Assembly: GCA_902806235.1 (NCBI GenBank)
Contig: CADCVW010000030.1
Span: 21,187-85,186 of the forward strand
Source: an uncultured Sphingomonadaceae bacterium
GTDB taxonomy: Bacteria > Pseudomonadota > Alphaproteobacteria > Sphingomonadales > Sphingomonadaceae
Direction: 5' to 3'
Length of the DNA: 64,000 nucleotides
The position numbers and the translations under genes are program-made. Below, in pieces: positions 28,392-37,874 of the stretch (within the stretch, counting starts at the first letter, position 1; every line of letters starts with the position of its first letter). The notes beneath the pieces are model-generated. The model worked only from the letters and a program-made list of their open reading frames with translations, was not told where the DNA came from and did no database searches.

Positions 28392-29483
28392 ATGAAGATC
28401 GTCGTCTTCGGCCTCACCGTCAGCTCCTCTTGGGGCAACGGCCACGCGACGCTCTGGCGCGGGCTGATCCGCGCGCTCGACCGGCTCGGGCACCGGGTGG
28501 TCTTCTTCGAACGCGACGTCGACTACTACGCCCATTTCCGGGATCTCCGAGCGTTGCCTGGCGCGTCGGAGCTGGTACTGTACCCCGATTGGACGGCTGC
28601 GCGCGAGCGCGCGGCGCGGGAAGTGGCGGACGCCGACGTGGCGATGACCACCTCCTATTGCCCCGACGCGGTCGCCGCCGCCGCGCTGATCGCGGAGCGC
28701 GCGCCCGCCGCCAAGCTGTTCTACGATCTCGACACGCCGGTGACGCTCGCCAAGCTGGCCGCGGGCGAACATCCCGCCTACTTGCCAGCGCACGGGCTGG
28801 GCGACTTCGACCTCGTGCTCAGCTATACAGGGGGCGCGGCGCTCGATGCGCTGCGCGACCGGCTCGGCGCGCGCGAGGCGGTCCCGCTTTACGGCCATGC
28901 CGATCCCGAGCAGCACCGCCCCGGCCCCCCTGACGCGCACTTCGCGGGCGACCTGTCCTACCTCGGCACCTACGCCGGCGACCGGCAGAACGCCTTGCGG
29001 GAGCTGTTCATCGAGCCCGCAAAGCTTCGCCCGGCGCAGCGATTCGTTCTCGGTGGCTCGGGCTACCCAGAAGACTTTCCCTGGACGGACAACATCTTCT
29101 TCGTCCGGCACTTACCGCCGCCCGACCACCCGAGCTTCTTTTCTTCGTCGAGGCTGACCCTCAACATCACCCGCGCCGACATGGCGGCGATGGGTTGGTG
29201 CCCGTCCGGCCGCCTGTTCGAGGCGGCGCTGTGCGGTTGCCCGCTGCTCAGCGACGATTGGGAAGGGCTCGATCGCTTCTTCGTCCCTGGCGAGGAGCTG
29301 CTGATCGCCCGTACCCGCGAGGACAGCGTCGCCGCCCTCGACCTCGGCGCGGCGGAGCTCGCCGCCGTCGCCCGCCGCGCCCGCGAGCGGGTGCTCGCCG
29401 AGCACACGAGCGAGCACCGCGCGCGCGCGCTGACCGAACTGGTCCGGGGCATCGCCGCGCCGCAGCGCGCGGCGGCGGAGTAG
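28392..29483 (+). CDS. CgeB-like glycosyltransferase
   Basis: SSSWGNGHATLWRGLIRALDRLGHRVVFFERDVDYYAHFRDL; GRLFEAALCGCPLLSDDWEGLDRFFVPGEELLI. Confidence 0.82.
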   Translation: MKIVVFGLTVSSSWGNGHATLWRGLIRALDRLGHRVVFFERDVDYYAHFRDLRALPGASELVLYPDWTAARERAAREVADADVAMTTSYCPDAVAAAALIAERAPAAKLFYDLDTPVTLAKLAAGEHPAYLPAHGLGDFDLVLSYTGGAALDALRDRLGAREAVPLYGHADPEQHRPGPPDAHFAGDLSYLGTYAGDRQNALRELFIEPAKLRPAQRFVLGGSGYPEDFPWTDNIFFVRHLPPPDHPSFFSSSRLTLNITRADMAAMGWCPSGRLFEAALCGCPLLSDDWEGLDRFFVPGEELLIARTREDSVAALDLGAAELAAVARRARERVLAEHTSEHRARALTELVRGIAAPQRAAAE

Positions 29484-29488
29484 GCGAC

Positions 29489-30247
29489 ATGTGGGGCATC
29501 ATCCCGGCCGCCGGCAACGGCACGCGCATCCAGCCGCTCGCCTTCTCTAAGGAACTGCTGCCCGTAGGCGCGCGCGAGGGCGTCGGCGCGGGCGTCGCAG
29601 AGCGTCCCAAGGCGGTGAGCGAATATCTCGTCGAGCGCATGGTGGCGGGCGGGGCGACCAAGATCGCCTTCGTGATCTCGCCCGGCAAATCGGACATCAT
29701 GGAATATTACGCGCGGCAGGAGGGCGGGCCGAGCATGGCCTACGTCGTCCAGCCGAAGGCGGTCGGCCTGTGCGACGCGATCTTCCGCGCCCACCCAGTG
29801 ATCGGGGCGGACGAGCCGGTGATCGTGGGGTTGCCCGACACCATCTGGTTCCCGGAGGAGGCACTGGCGTCGCTGCCGGACGACCGATTGAGCTTCCTTC
29901 TCTTCCCGGTCGAGCGGCCGGAGCTGTTCGACGCGGTGCGGACGGACGACGCGGGCAACATAAGGGAGATCCAAGTCAAGCAGGCGGACGCCGCGACGCG
30001 CTGGATTTGGGGCGCGTTCAAGATGCCCGGGCGCTTGTTCCACGAGCTGCGCGCCTTCTGGGCCGCGCGGCCGGAGCCGGACGAATATGTCGGGACGCTG
30101 GTGAACGCCTGGCTGGCGCAGGGCGGTTCGGCGGTCGGCGTGCGCGCGGGCGAGAGCTACGTGGACGTCGGCACGCTCGATGGGTATCGCTCGGCAATAC
30201 AGCTGCTGCGGCCGGAGCCGGCGGCGGGAGCGGGCCGGGCCGCGTGA
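29489..30247 (+). CDS. Sugar nucleotidyltransferase family protein
   Basis: MWGIIPAAGNGTRIQPLAFSKELLPVG; VIVGLPDTIW. Confidence 0.88.
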   Translation: MWGIIPAAGNGTRIQPLAFSKELLPVGAREGVGAGVAERPKAVSEYLVERMVAGGATKIAFVISPGKSDIMEYYARQEGGPSMAYVVQPKAVGLCDAIFRAHPVIGADEPVIVGLPDTIWFPEEALASLPDDRLSFLLFPVERPELFDAVRTDDAGNIREIQVKQADAATRWIWGAFKMPGRLFHELRAFWAARPEPDEYVGTLVNAWLAQGGSAVGVRAGESYVDVGTLDGYRSAIQLLRPEPAAGAGRAA

Positions 30248-31026
30248 TGGACCTCCCCGCCCGGCTCGCCGCCGGGGAGCCGATCACCGAACCCGTGCTC
30301 CTCGTCGTCGGGCATCCCGACGACGAGACGGTGAGCCTGGGCGCGGCGCTGCCGCGCTTCGCCGACCTGACGATCCTGCACCTCACTGATGGTGCGCCGC
30401 GCGACGGGGTAGACGCGCGGCGGCACGGGTTCGCCCGAGTGGACGACTATGCGGCGGCGCGGCGGTGCGAGCTGGATGAGGCGCTCCGCTCGCTCGGCGT
30501 CGCTCCGCGCCGGATCGCGCTCGGCCTGCCCGACCAGGAGGCGCTGGGCGGGTTGCCGGCGATCCTCGACGTGCTCCGGGCCGAGCTACCCCGCCACCGC
30601 GCAGTACTCACCCATCCTTACGAGCACGGCCACCCGGATCATGACACTGCCGCCCTCGCCGTCGCGCTCGCGACGCGGGAAGCCGACATCAACTATGTCG
30701 AGTTCGCCTCCTACCATCGCGGCCCGGACGGCGACGTCTTTGGCCGGTTCTGGCCGGACTTGGCGAGTCCCGAAGTCGAGCTGCCTATCGATGCCGCTGC
30801 GCTGGAGCGCAAGGCGGCGGCGCTCTCCTGCTTCCGCACCCAGCAGGGCACGCTGGCGCTGCTCCCGCTCGCTCCCGAACGGCTGCGGCGCGCGCCGGCC
30901 TACGACTTCGCCGCGGCCGCGCCGCCGGGCGAGGCGTGGTACGATCGCCTCGGTTGGGCGACGACGGCCGAGCGCTGGCGGTCGGAGGTCGCGGAGCTTC
31001 TGCGTGCCGCAGCGGAGCCCGCGTGA
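30247..31026 (+). CDS. PIG-L (LmbE-like) deacetylase
   Basis: VLLVVGHPDDETVSLGAAL; LTHPYEHGHPDHDTAAL. Confidence 0.93.
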   Translation: MDLPARLAAGEPITEPVLLVVGHPDDETVSLGAALPRFADLTILHLTDGAPRDGVDARRHGFARVDDYAAARRCELDEALRSLGVAPRRIALGLPDQEALGGLPAILDVLRAELPRHRAVLTHPYEHGHPDHDTAALAVALATREADINYVEFASYHRGPDGDVFGRFWPDLASPEVELPIDAAALERKAAALSCFRTQQGTLALLPLAPERLRRAPAYDFAAAAPPGEAWYDRLGWATTAERWRSEVAELLRAAAEPA

Positions 31027-32048
31027 GCCTGACGGTGCTCAGCGTCGCCTACCCGTTCGCCCCGGTATCGCCCGATCCGGTGGGCGGGGCGGAGGCCGTG
31101 CTCGCCGCGGTCGACGCGGCGCTGGTCGCCGCGGGCCATCGCTCGCTGGTGATCGCGCAGGAAGGATCGCGGGTGGCGGGGGTGCTTCTGCCTGTGCCCG
31201 CCGTCCGCGGCGAGATCGACGACGCGGCGCGCGAGCGCGTCCACGCCGTCGTTCGCGCCACGATCAGCGATGTCCTCGCGCGCGAGCGGGTGGACGCGGT
31301 CCACCTCCACGGGATCGACTTCGGCGCCTACCTGCCGCCGCCGGGCCCGCCCGCGCTGGTCACCCTGCACCTGCCGCTCGATTGGTATCCGGCGGACGCG
31401 CTCCGCCCTGCTCGGCCGCGGACCTTCCTCCACCCCGTTTCGCCGAGCCAGGCGCGCGCCGCGCTTCCCGGGGCGGCGCTCGAGTCGCCGATCGAGAACG
31501 GCGTGGCGCTGCCGCCGCGCGCGCCGACCAAGCGGTGCTACGCCTTCGCGCTCGGCCGCATCTGCCCGGAAAAAGGCTTCGACGACGCGCTGGACGCCGC
31601 GCGTGCGGTCGACGCGCCCTTGCTGCTGGCGGGCGAAGCGTTTCCGTATGCCGAGCACCAGGCTCACCTGCGTAACGCGATCTTACCCCGGCTGGACTCG
31701 CGCCGCCGCTGGCTCGGTGCGGTCGCGGGCGCGCGCAAGCGGCGGCTCCTAGCCGGCGCGCGCTGCCTGCTCGTGCCGAGCAAGGCGCCCGAAACCTCGT
31801 CGCTCGTCGCCATGGAAGCGCTCGCCGCGGGCACGCCAGTGATCGCTTACCGGGCCGGCGCGTTGCCCGACATCGTGGAGGACGGCGTGACGGGGTATCT
31901 GGTGGACGGGCCGGCGGAGATGGCGGCGGCGATCGGGCGGGCGGGTGAGATCGGCTCCGCCGCGTGCCGCGCCGCCGCCGGCGCGCGCTTCTCGCGAGAG
32001 CGCATGACGGACGCCTACCTCGCTCGCTACGCGGAGCTCGCCGCATGA
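31023..32048 (+). CDS. Glycosyltransferase family 4
   Basis: GRICPEKGFDDALDAA; PSKAPETSSLVAMEALAAGTPVIAYRAGALPDIVEDGVTGYLV; GTG start overlapping upstream TGA. Confidence 0.9.
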   Translation: MSLTVLSVAYPFAPVSPDPVGGAEAVLAAVDAALVAAGHRSLVIAQEGSRVAGVLLPVPAVRGEIDDAARERVHAVVRATISDVLARERVDAVHLHGIDFGAYLPPPGPPALVTLHLPLDWYPADALRPARPRTFLHPVSPSQARAALPGAALESPIENGVALPPRAPTKRCYAFALGRICPEKGFDDALDAARAVDAPLLLAGEAFPYAEHQAHLRNAILPRLDSRRRWLGAVAGARKRRLLAGARCLLVPSKAPETSSLVAMEALAAGTPVIAYRAGALPDIVEDGVTGYLVDGPAEMAAAIGRAGEIGSAACRAAAGARFSRERMTDAYLARYAELAA

Positions 32049-32896
32049 GCAACGTTGCGGCCCTTCCCCTGCGTTGGGAGCGGGCGCTCGCCCGTCATCG
32101 CGCGGGCGAGCTGTCCGCGCCCGTGGCACTGGCGCAACTGCTGCTGGCCGGGGAAGAGGCGAACGTGGCGGAAGCGCTCGCCGGCCGGCCAGGCTGCGAG
32201 GAGATCGTCGCGCTCGCTCGCGCCAACGCGGGGCGGCTCGACGTGTTGCGCGAACTCGTCGCCGACCTGGGCGGCGCGGACGCGTCCGTAGAGGGGACGC
32301 GCGCGCTGTTCGATCACCTGGCCGCGCGCGCGCCCGAAGCGGGGGTCGCCATCTACTCGCTCGGCGACCCGGCGCTGCTCGACGCGGCGACCGCCGAGCT
32401 CGTGGAGGTCATCGAGCGCTGGGCGGGGCTGGCCGGACGGGACCTGTTCGACTTCGGCTGCGGCATCGGCCGGGTGTCGGTCGCCGCCGCGTCCCGCGCG
32501 CGATCGGTGCTCGGGCTGGACCTGTCGCCGGGCATGCTGGCGGAAGCGCGCCGCCGCGCGGCCGGGCTCGCCGACGTGCGCTTCGTGCTCGGCGACGGGC
32601 GCGGTCTGGAGCCCGTGCCGGACGCGAGCGTCGACGTGGCGATCGCCGCCGACAGCGTGCCTTTTCTGGTGAGCGCGGGCGACGATCTGCTCGACCGCCA
32701 TTTCGGCGAGTTCGCCCGCTCACTGCGGCCCGGCGGCGACCTGCTCGTGTTCAACTGGTCCTACCGCGGCAATCCGGCCGCCGACATCGCTGACGCGCGT
32801 CGGCTGGCCGCCGCGCACGGCTTCGCCGTCCTGCGCGCGGGCGAAGCGCCGTTCCGTCTCTGGGACGGCGTCGGCTTCCACCTGCGCCGCGCGTGA
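32045..32896 (+). CDS. Class I SAM-dependent methyltransferase
   Basis: LFDFGCGIGRVSVAAASRARSVLGLDLSPGMLAEAR. Confidence 0.9.
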   Translation: MSNVAALPLRWERALARHRAGELSAPVALAQLLLAGEEANVAEALAGRPGCEEIVALARANAGRLDVLRELVADLGGADASVEGTRALFDHLAARAPEAGVAIYSLGDPALLDAATAELVEVIERWAGLAGRDLFDFGCGIGRVSVAAASRARSVLGLDLSPGMLAEARRRAAGLADVRFVLGDGRGLEPVPDASVDVAIAADSVPFLVSAGDDLLDRHFGEFARSLRPGGDLLVFNWSYRGNPAADIADARRLAAAHGFAVLRAGEAPFRLWDGVGFHLRRA

Positions 32897-33843
32897 TCGA
32901 CCCTGCCGAGCACTGGGCGCTGTGGCGTCGCGACCCGCGCGCGACGCCGTTCCAGTCTCCCGCGTGGCTGGGTGCCTGGTGGAAGCATTTGGGCGGCGGC
33001 GAGCGGATCGACCTCGCCGCGCGCAAGGCCGACGGCGCGCTCGTCGGTCTGCTGCCCGCCTTCGTCTGGGTGGACGAAGGCACGCGCAAGCTCGTGCCGG
33101 TCGGCGCGGGGCACAGCGACTACCTCGATGCGCTGATCGATCCAGCGCATGACGGTCGCGCGCTCACCGGCTTGGCCGCCGCGCTCGACGCGGAGCGCGC
33201 GCGCTTCGACGAGGTATTCCTGCCCGACCTGCGCGCCGACTCGCCGCTACTGCGCCTGAGCCGGAGCTGGGCGGTGCGGGACGAGCCGGGCGAGGTCTGC
33301 CCGGTGGCGCGCTTCGATGCGGGCGCGCCGCTGCTCGCGCAGCTGAGCAAGACGCGCCGCCGCAAGGTGGTGCACGACCGGCATCGCGCCGAGGCTCTGG
33401 GCGGCGTGTCCGTCGCGCTGGCTGCGCCGGACGAGGTCGACGGCGCGCTTCATGCGCTGTTCGCGCTCCACGCCACGCGCTGGGCGACGGTGGGAGCAGT
33501 CGGCGTGCTCGCCGACCCCAAGGTGCAAGCCTTCCACCGCGCCGCCGCGCCCGCGCTAGCGGGGGCGGGGCTGCTCCGGTTGGTGCTGGTGCGGCGCGAG
33601 GGGCGGATCGTCGCGGTGCTGCTCGGCTTCGCCGACGGGCGGCGCGGCTATTCCTACATCAACGGCGTGGATCACTCGGCGCCCAAGCAGAGCTTCGGCA
33701 CGCTAGCCTTCGAAGCGCTGATCGAAGACGCGCTGCGCGGCGGCGCGACCGAGTTCCACTTCCTGCGCGGGGAGGAGCCGTACAAATACGGCTGGGGCGC
33801 GGAGCCGACGCGGACGGTGCGGCGGGTAATGCGATCCGCCTAG
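32893..33843 (+). CDS. GNAT/CelD-like (FemAB-type) acyltransferase
   Basis: DPRATPFQSPAWLGAWWKHLGGG; LSKTRRRKVVHDRHRAE; FLRGEEPYKYGWG. Confidence 0.83.
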   Translation: MIDPAEHWALWRRDPRATPFQSPAWLGAWWKHLGGGERIDLAARKADGALVGLLPAFVWVDEGTRKLVPVGAGHSDYLDALIDPAHDGRALTGLAAALDAERARFDEVFLPDLRADSPLLRLSRSWAVRDEPGEVCPVARFDAGAPLLAQLSKTRRRKVVHDRHRAEALGGVSVALAAPDEVDGALHALFALHATRWATVGAVGVLADPKVQAFHRAAAPALAGAGLLRLVLVRREGRIVAVLLGFADGRRGYSYINGVDHSAPKQSFGTLAFEALIEDALRGGATEFHFLRGEEPYKYGWGAEPTRTVRRVMRSA

Positions 33844-35186
33844 ATGACGAGGTTCGCGTCGCGCAGAAGGCCTTGGAGCTGATTGAGCAGCCGGTCGCGC
33901 CCGGCCTCGCTCCACCCTTCAACCCGCGCGGTAAGCTTGGGCTCGGTGCCGGAACTCCGCAGTAGCCACCAGCCGTCGGGGGTGGAGACGCGCAGCCCGT
34001 CCGTGCGGTCGGCGTCCGGGGCGCGCGCCGCGACTGCCGAAAGCACTCGCGCCTTGTCCTCGTCGGGGCAGGGAAGGCGCAGTTCGGGCGTGGCGTAGGT
34101 GGCTGGGAGCGCGCGGCGGAACTCGGCCAGACTTCGCCCCGAACGGTGCAAGGCGCCCAGCGCACGCATCGCGACGTACAGGCCGTCGTCGGCGTGATGC
34201 CAGCGGTCGCCGAAGAAGATGTGACCGCTCATTTCGCCCGCGAGCGGCGCGCCCTCCGCCAGCATCCGCTCTCGGACGAGGACGTAGCCGGACGGGCCCA
34301 TCACCGCCCGCCCGCCCGCCGCGGCGACGCCGTCGAACAGCACGGCGCTCGACTTCACGTCGGCGACGACCGGCGCGCCCGGTCGCTCGGTGAGCACGTC
34401 GCACGCGAGCAGCAGGATCAGCTGGTCCGCCCAGACAATCGCGCCCTCCTCGTCCACCATGCCCACTCGGTCGCCGTCACCGTCGAAGGCGAGACCGAGG
34501 TCGGCGCGCTCAAGGACCACCGCGGCGCGCAAATCTTCCAAGTTCTCCGGCACCGACGGGTCGGGGTGATGGTTCGGGAAGCGGCCATCGATTGCCGTGT
34601 GCAGCAGGACGTGGTGGCCGGGCATCGCGCCCGCGAGCCGTTCCACCATGGCGCCCGTTGCCCCATTGCCGCTGTCCCAGGCGAGCCGTCGCGGGACCGG
34701 CGGCGCTTCGGCGAGTAGCGCTCCCAAGTAAGCATTGCTCACGTCGCGTTCCGCGACCGAACCGCCGGTTCGCTCCTCCACCGCGACCTCCCACAACTCG
34801 CCCAGCGCCGCCCCGTGGACGGGCGCGCCGCCGAGCAGCAACTTGAAGCCGTTCTGGTCCGGCGGGTTGTGCGAGCCCGTCACCATGATCCCGCCGTCGA
34901 GCCCGAGCCGGTGGACCGCAAAGGAGACCGTCGGCGTCGGCCCGAGCGGCAGCCGCACGACGGGCAGCCCGCCGCGAACGAGCCCATCGACCAGCGCCGC
35001 TTCCAGCGTGGGCGAGCTCAACCGCCCGTCGCGCGACACGGCAACGCCTCGCACGCCGAGTCCCCGCGCGCGCGCGAGCGCGGCGAAGCGCAGGCCCAGA
35101 GCGCGGGCGTCGTCCTCGTCCAGCGTGCTGCCGACGGTGCCGCGCAGGTCGTAGGCGCGGCGGAGCTTCGGGTTAAGCGGGTGCAA
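33840..35186 (-). CDS. Phosphomannomutase/phosphoglucomutase
   Basis: YDLRGTVG, VTGSHNP, DGDGDRVGMVDEEG, RSSGTEPK. Confidence 0.94.
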   Translation of the reverse strand: MHPLNPKLRRAYDLRGTVGSTLDEDDARALGLRFAALARARGLGVRGVAVSRDGRLSSPTLEAALVDGLVRGGLPVVRLPLGPTPTVSFAVHRLGLDGGIMVTGSHNPPDQNGFKLLLGGAPVHGAALGELWEVAVEERTGGSVAERDVSNAYLGALLAEAPPVPRRLAWDSGNGATGAMVERLAGAMPGHHVLLHTAIDGRFPNHHPDPSVPENLEDLRAAVVLERADLGLAFDGDGDRVGMVDEEGAIVWADQLILLLACDVLTERPGAPVVADVKSSAVLFDGVAAAGGRAVMGPSGYVLVRERMLAEGAPLAGEMSGHIFFGDRWHHADDGLYVAMRALGALHRSGRSLAEFRRALPATYATPELRLPCPDEDKARVLSAVAARAPDADRTDGLRVSTPDGWWLLRSSGTEPKLTARVEGWSEAGRDRLLNQLQGLLRDANLVI

Positions 35187-35261
35187 GCGATGACCTTGGA
35201 CGTGGGTGACCCTACCGCTCCATCGTCAGCGCTGCGCTTGCCGAAGGACGCGCCGTCCCGC

Positions 35262-36086
35262 CTAGCCCGGCAGGCGCCAGCTGATCGACTGCTCGTTGCT
35301 GCCGGAAACGGGGCGGCCGTCCGCGTCCGTGGCGGGGCGGAAACGCGCGCGGCGCTGGAAGATGCGGCAGGTCTCGGCGTCTAGGCTGTTCGACCCGCTC
35401 GACAGGATCACCGAACAGTCGTCGACGCGGCCGTTCGGGTCGACAGACAAGCGCACGCGGACCGTGCCCTGCTCGTCGTTGCGCAGCGCGGAGGCGGGAT
35501 ATTCGAGCCCGGCGAGCCACGACGCTTTGGAGCCCACGGGGGCGGGGGGCGCGGCGCGGCCCCCCTCGCGCCGCAGCACGGCCGGTTCCGGGGCGGGCGG
35601 GGCGGCTTCGGCCAGCCGCGCGGACGGAGCATCGCCGCGCAGCGCGTCGATGCGCTCGCGCAGGCGGCGCGCCGCGGCGCCGCTGCCGGCGAGCGGCAAG
35701 GTGCGCAACGTCGCGCCGTTCACGTCGAGCACGCGCAGCTCGCTCGCGGTAGCAAAGCCGTCCAGGAACTCGGCCGGCATGAGGGTGACGAGGCCGTCGC
35801 TTGCGCTGACCGACTCGCCGCCCTCGAACTGCTGGCCGTCGAGGCCAAAGGCGAGCCGTTGAACGCTGCCGGGCGCGGCGCGGCCGCGGCGGTCGATGAT
35901 CAAGGCGACGCGACCGTCGGTACCGAGCCCTAGCGCGACGTAGCCGCCCCCCGCGGCATCGAGCGTGCGGCCCGCGATGCACAGGTCGCGACCGCTGCGG
36001 CCGACCTCCCAGACGGACGCGGCGCTCTGCGCGGCGATGGGCGTGACGGGGAGGGCGAGCAGGGTGAGAGCGGCCAAGCGGTTCAT
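35262..36086 (-). CDS. TonB C-terminal-domain (energy transducer-like) secreted protein
   Basis: Signal peptide; EYPASALRNDEQGTVRVRLSVDPNGRVDDCSVILSSGSNSLDAETC. Confidence 0.82.
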   Translation of the reverse strand: MNRLAALTLLALPVTPIAAQSAASVWEVGRSGRDLCIAGRTLDAAGGGYVALGLGTDGRVALIIDRRGRAAPGSVQRLAFGLDGQQFEGGESVSASDGLVTLMPAEFLDGFATASELRVLDVNGATLRTLPLAGSGAAARRLRERIDALRGDAPSARLAEAAPPAPEPAVLRREGGRAAPPAPVGSKASWLAGLEYPASALRNDEQGTVRVRLSVDPNGRVDDCSVILSSGSNSLDAETCRIFQRRARFRPATDADGRPVSGSNEQSISWRLPG

Positions 36087-36129
36087 AAGCGAAAGGCTTC
36101 CGCCAAGCGCCGGGCCGCTGTCAATCCTA

Positions 36130-37206
36130 CTACACGGGACGCGCGCCGATCCGCGTCAGCCGCGCGGCGACGGACGCTGCGCCGGGGACGAAGCGCAGCA
36201 GCCGCGCGGCCACCCCGCTCGCGGCAGGCGCTTCGGCGAGCGACTTGATCGCCCCCGCGACGGCAAGCGGCCGGGCGGCGCGGCGCGCGAAGCGGCGCTG
36301 GAATGCGGGCGCGGACGGTCCGCCCCGCGCGACGCCCAGCCCGCTGGCGAGGGCGATGGCGACGCCGTCGCCCGCCAGGCTGGCGATCACCGCGCCTTGG
36401 TCGCCAAGCCTGAATAGGCCGGGTTCCGTGCCGCGCGCGCGCCAGCCGTAGGGCACGCCGGCGATCGCGGCCCAGCCGTCCTCGGCCTGCTCGATCCAGC
36501 GGCCGAGCGCGCGCGCCTCGCGCGCCAGGTCGGCGAGGAGCTTGGCCGAGCCGCCCGCCATGCGCTCCTGCGCGACCGAGAGGCAGAGGTTGGCGGAGCC
36601 GTCCTCCTGCAGCAGCAGTCCGGCGTAGCCGTCGGGCAGCGGGTGGAGCTCGATAAAGCCCGCGAGCCGGTCGCGGTCGGCGGGCCGCGGCATCATCGCC
36701 GCTCGCAGGCCAGCGGCGAGCGGGCGGTCGGCGATCGGGCGAGCCGCGCCGCGCAGCTCGTGCTTGCCGGTGGCGAGGTAGAGCCGGTCGGCGACGATCT
36801 CCTGCCCGTCGGAAAGGCGCACCGCGCGCTCGTCGGGATCGACGCTGCGCACCGAAACGCCCCGGCGCACGACGGCACCTTGTTCCGCCGCGCGGGCGAG
36901 CAACGCTTCATCCAGAGTCCGGCGTGACAGCCCTGCAGCGAGATGAGGTAGGTCCGCCTCGGCCGCGCCCGCGTTCGTCACCACGCGCAGCCGGGTGATC
37001 GGGTGCGCGCCGAGCGTGGCGGCGTTCAACCCACACTGGCGGAGCAACGATAGCGCGTCCCAGCCGAGGAAGCCACCGCAGACGAGGTCGCGCGGGCCAC
37101 GGCTGCGCTCGAGCAGCTCCACGGTGTCGCCCCGGCGCGCGAGGCCGATCGCCGCCGCCGCCCCGGCCGGCCCGCCGCCGACGATCAGCGCAGCCGTTCG
37201 ACGCAT
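36130..37206 (-). CDS. FAD-dependent oxidoreductase (geranylgeranyl-reductase-like flavoprotein)
   Basis: ALIVGGGPAGAAAAIGLARRGDTVELLER; GDGVAIALASGLGVARG. Confidence 0.87.
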   Translation of the reverse strand: MRRTAALIVGGGPAGAAAAIGLARRGDTVELLERSRGPRDLVCGGFLGWDALSLLRQCGLNAATLGAHPITRLRVVTNAGAAEADLPHLAAGLSRRTLDEALLARAAEQGAVVRRGVSVRSVDPDERAVRLSDGQEIVADRLYLATGKHELRGAARPIADRPLAAGLRAAMMPRPADRDRLAGFIELHPLPDGYAGLLLQEDGSANLCLSVAQERMAGGSAKLLADLAREARALGRWIEQAEDGWAAIAGVPYGWRARGTEPGLFRLGDQGAVIASLAGDGVAIALASGLGVARGGPSAPAFQRRFARRAARPLAVAGAIKSLAEAPAASGVAARLLRFVPGAASVAARLTRIGARPV

Positions 37207-37874
37207 AACCGGTAGGGGAAGCGGCGACCGACGCGCGCGCCGTGCACGCCCGCGTCGGCCAGGATGGCGCGCCATTCGTCGGCGCGGAAGGAGCGGGCGA
37301 TAGACAGCGTGCCGTCCTCGCGGACGATACGGTGTGCGCCGAGCATGCGGGCGAGCAGTGGATAGCCGCGGTGGGGCAGGTAACGGCGGTGGAGGTCATT
37401 GACGAACCAGCCGAGCCGCGCGGTGCGCTCCATGTGGCGAAGGAAGGCGCGCAGCTGTCCGGGCGTCATGTGGTGCGCGACCAAGCTGCTGACGACGAAG
37501 TCGAACGGCTCGGGCTGGTCAGTGTAGTCGCCAGTGCGGTAGTCGATCGGCAGCTCCGTGGGCGTGAGCGCGCGGGCGACGGCTACCGACTTGGGGTTAA
37601 GATCGACGCCGACGAGGCGGGCTTCCTTGTCCCGGCGCCGCGCCCAGTCGGCGATCTCGCGCAGCATGTCGCCGCTGCCGAAGCCGACGTCGAGGAGCGA
37701 GAAGGAGCGGCGTGGGCCCACCGCCCTGTCGAGAAACTCGAGCGTCGGTCGCGCGGCGAGCGTCCAGCGGTTCACGCGCGACAAGTCGCGGAGCACTTGA
37801 TCGTAGACGGCAGGGGGCAGCTCTGCCGCGTCCATCTGCTCCTCGGCGAAGCTGCGCCGGGCGAGGCTCGTCAT
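37185..37874 (-). CDS. SAM-dependent methyltransferase
   Basis: FSLLDVGFGSGDMLREIADWARRR; overlaps flanking genes. Confidence 0.88.
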   Translation of the reverse strand: MTSLARRSFAEEQMDAAELPPAVYDQVLRDLSRVNRWTLAARPTLEFLDRAVGPRRSFSLLDVGFGSGDMLREIADWARRRDKEARLVGVDLNPKSVAVARALTPTELPIDYRTGDYTDQPEPFDFVVSSLVAHHMTPGQLRAFLRHMERTARLGWFVNDLHRRYLPHRGYPLLARMLGAHRIVREDGTLSIARSFRADEWRAILADAGVHGARVGRRFPYRLCVERLR

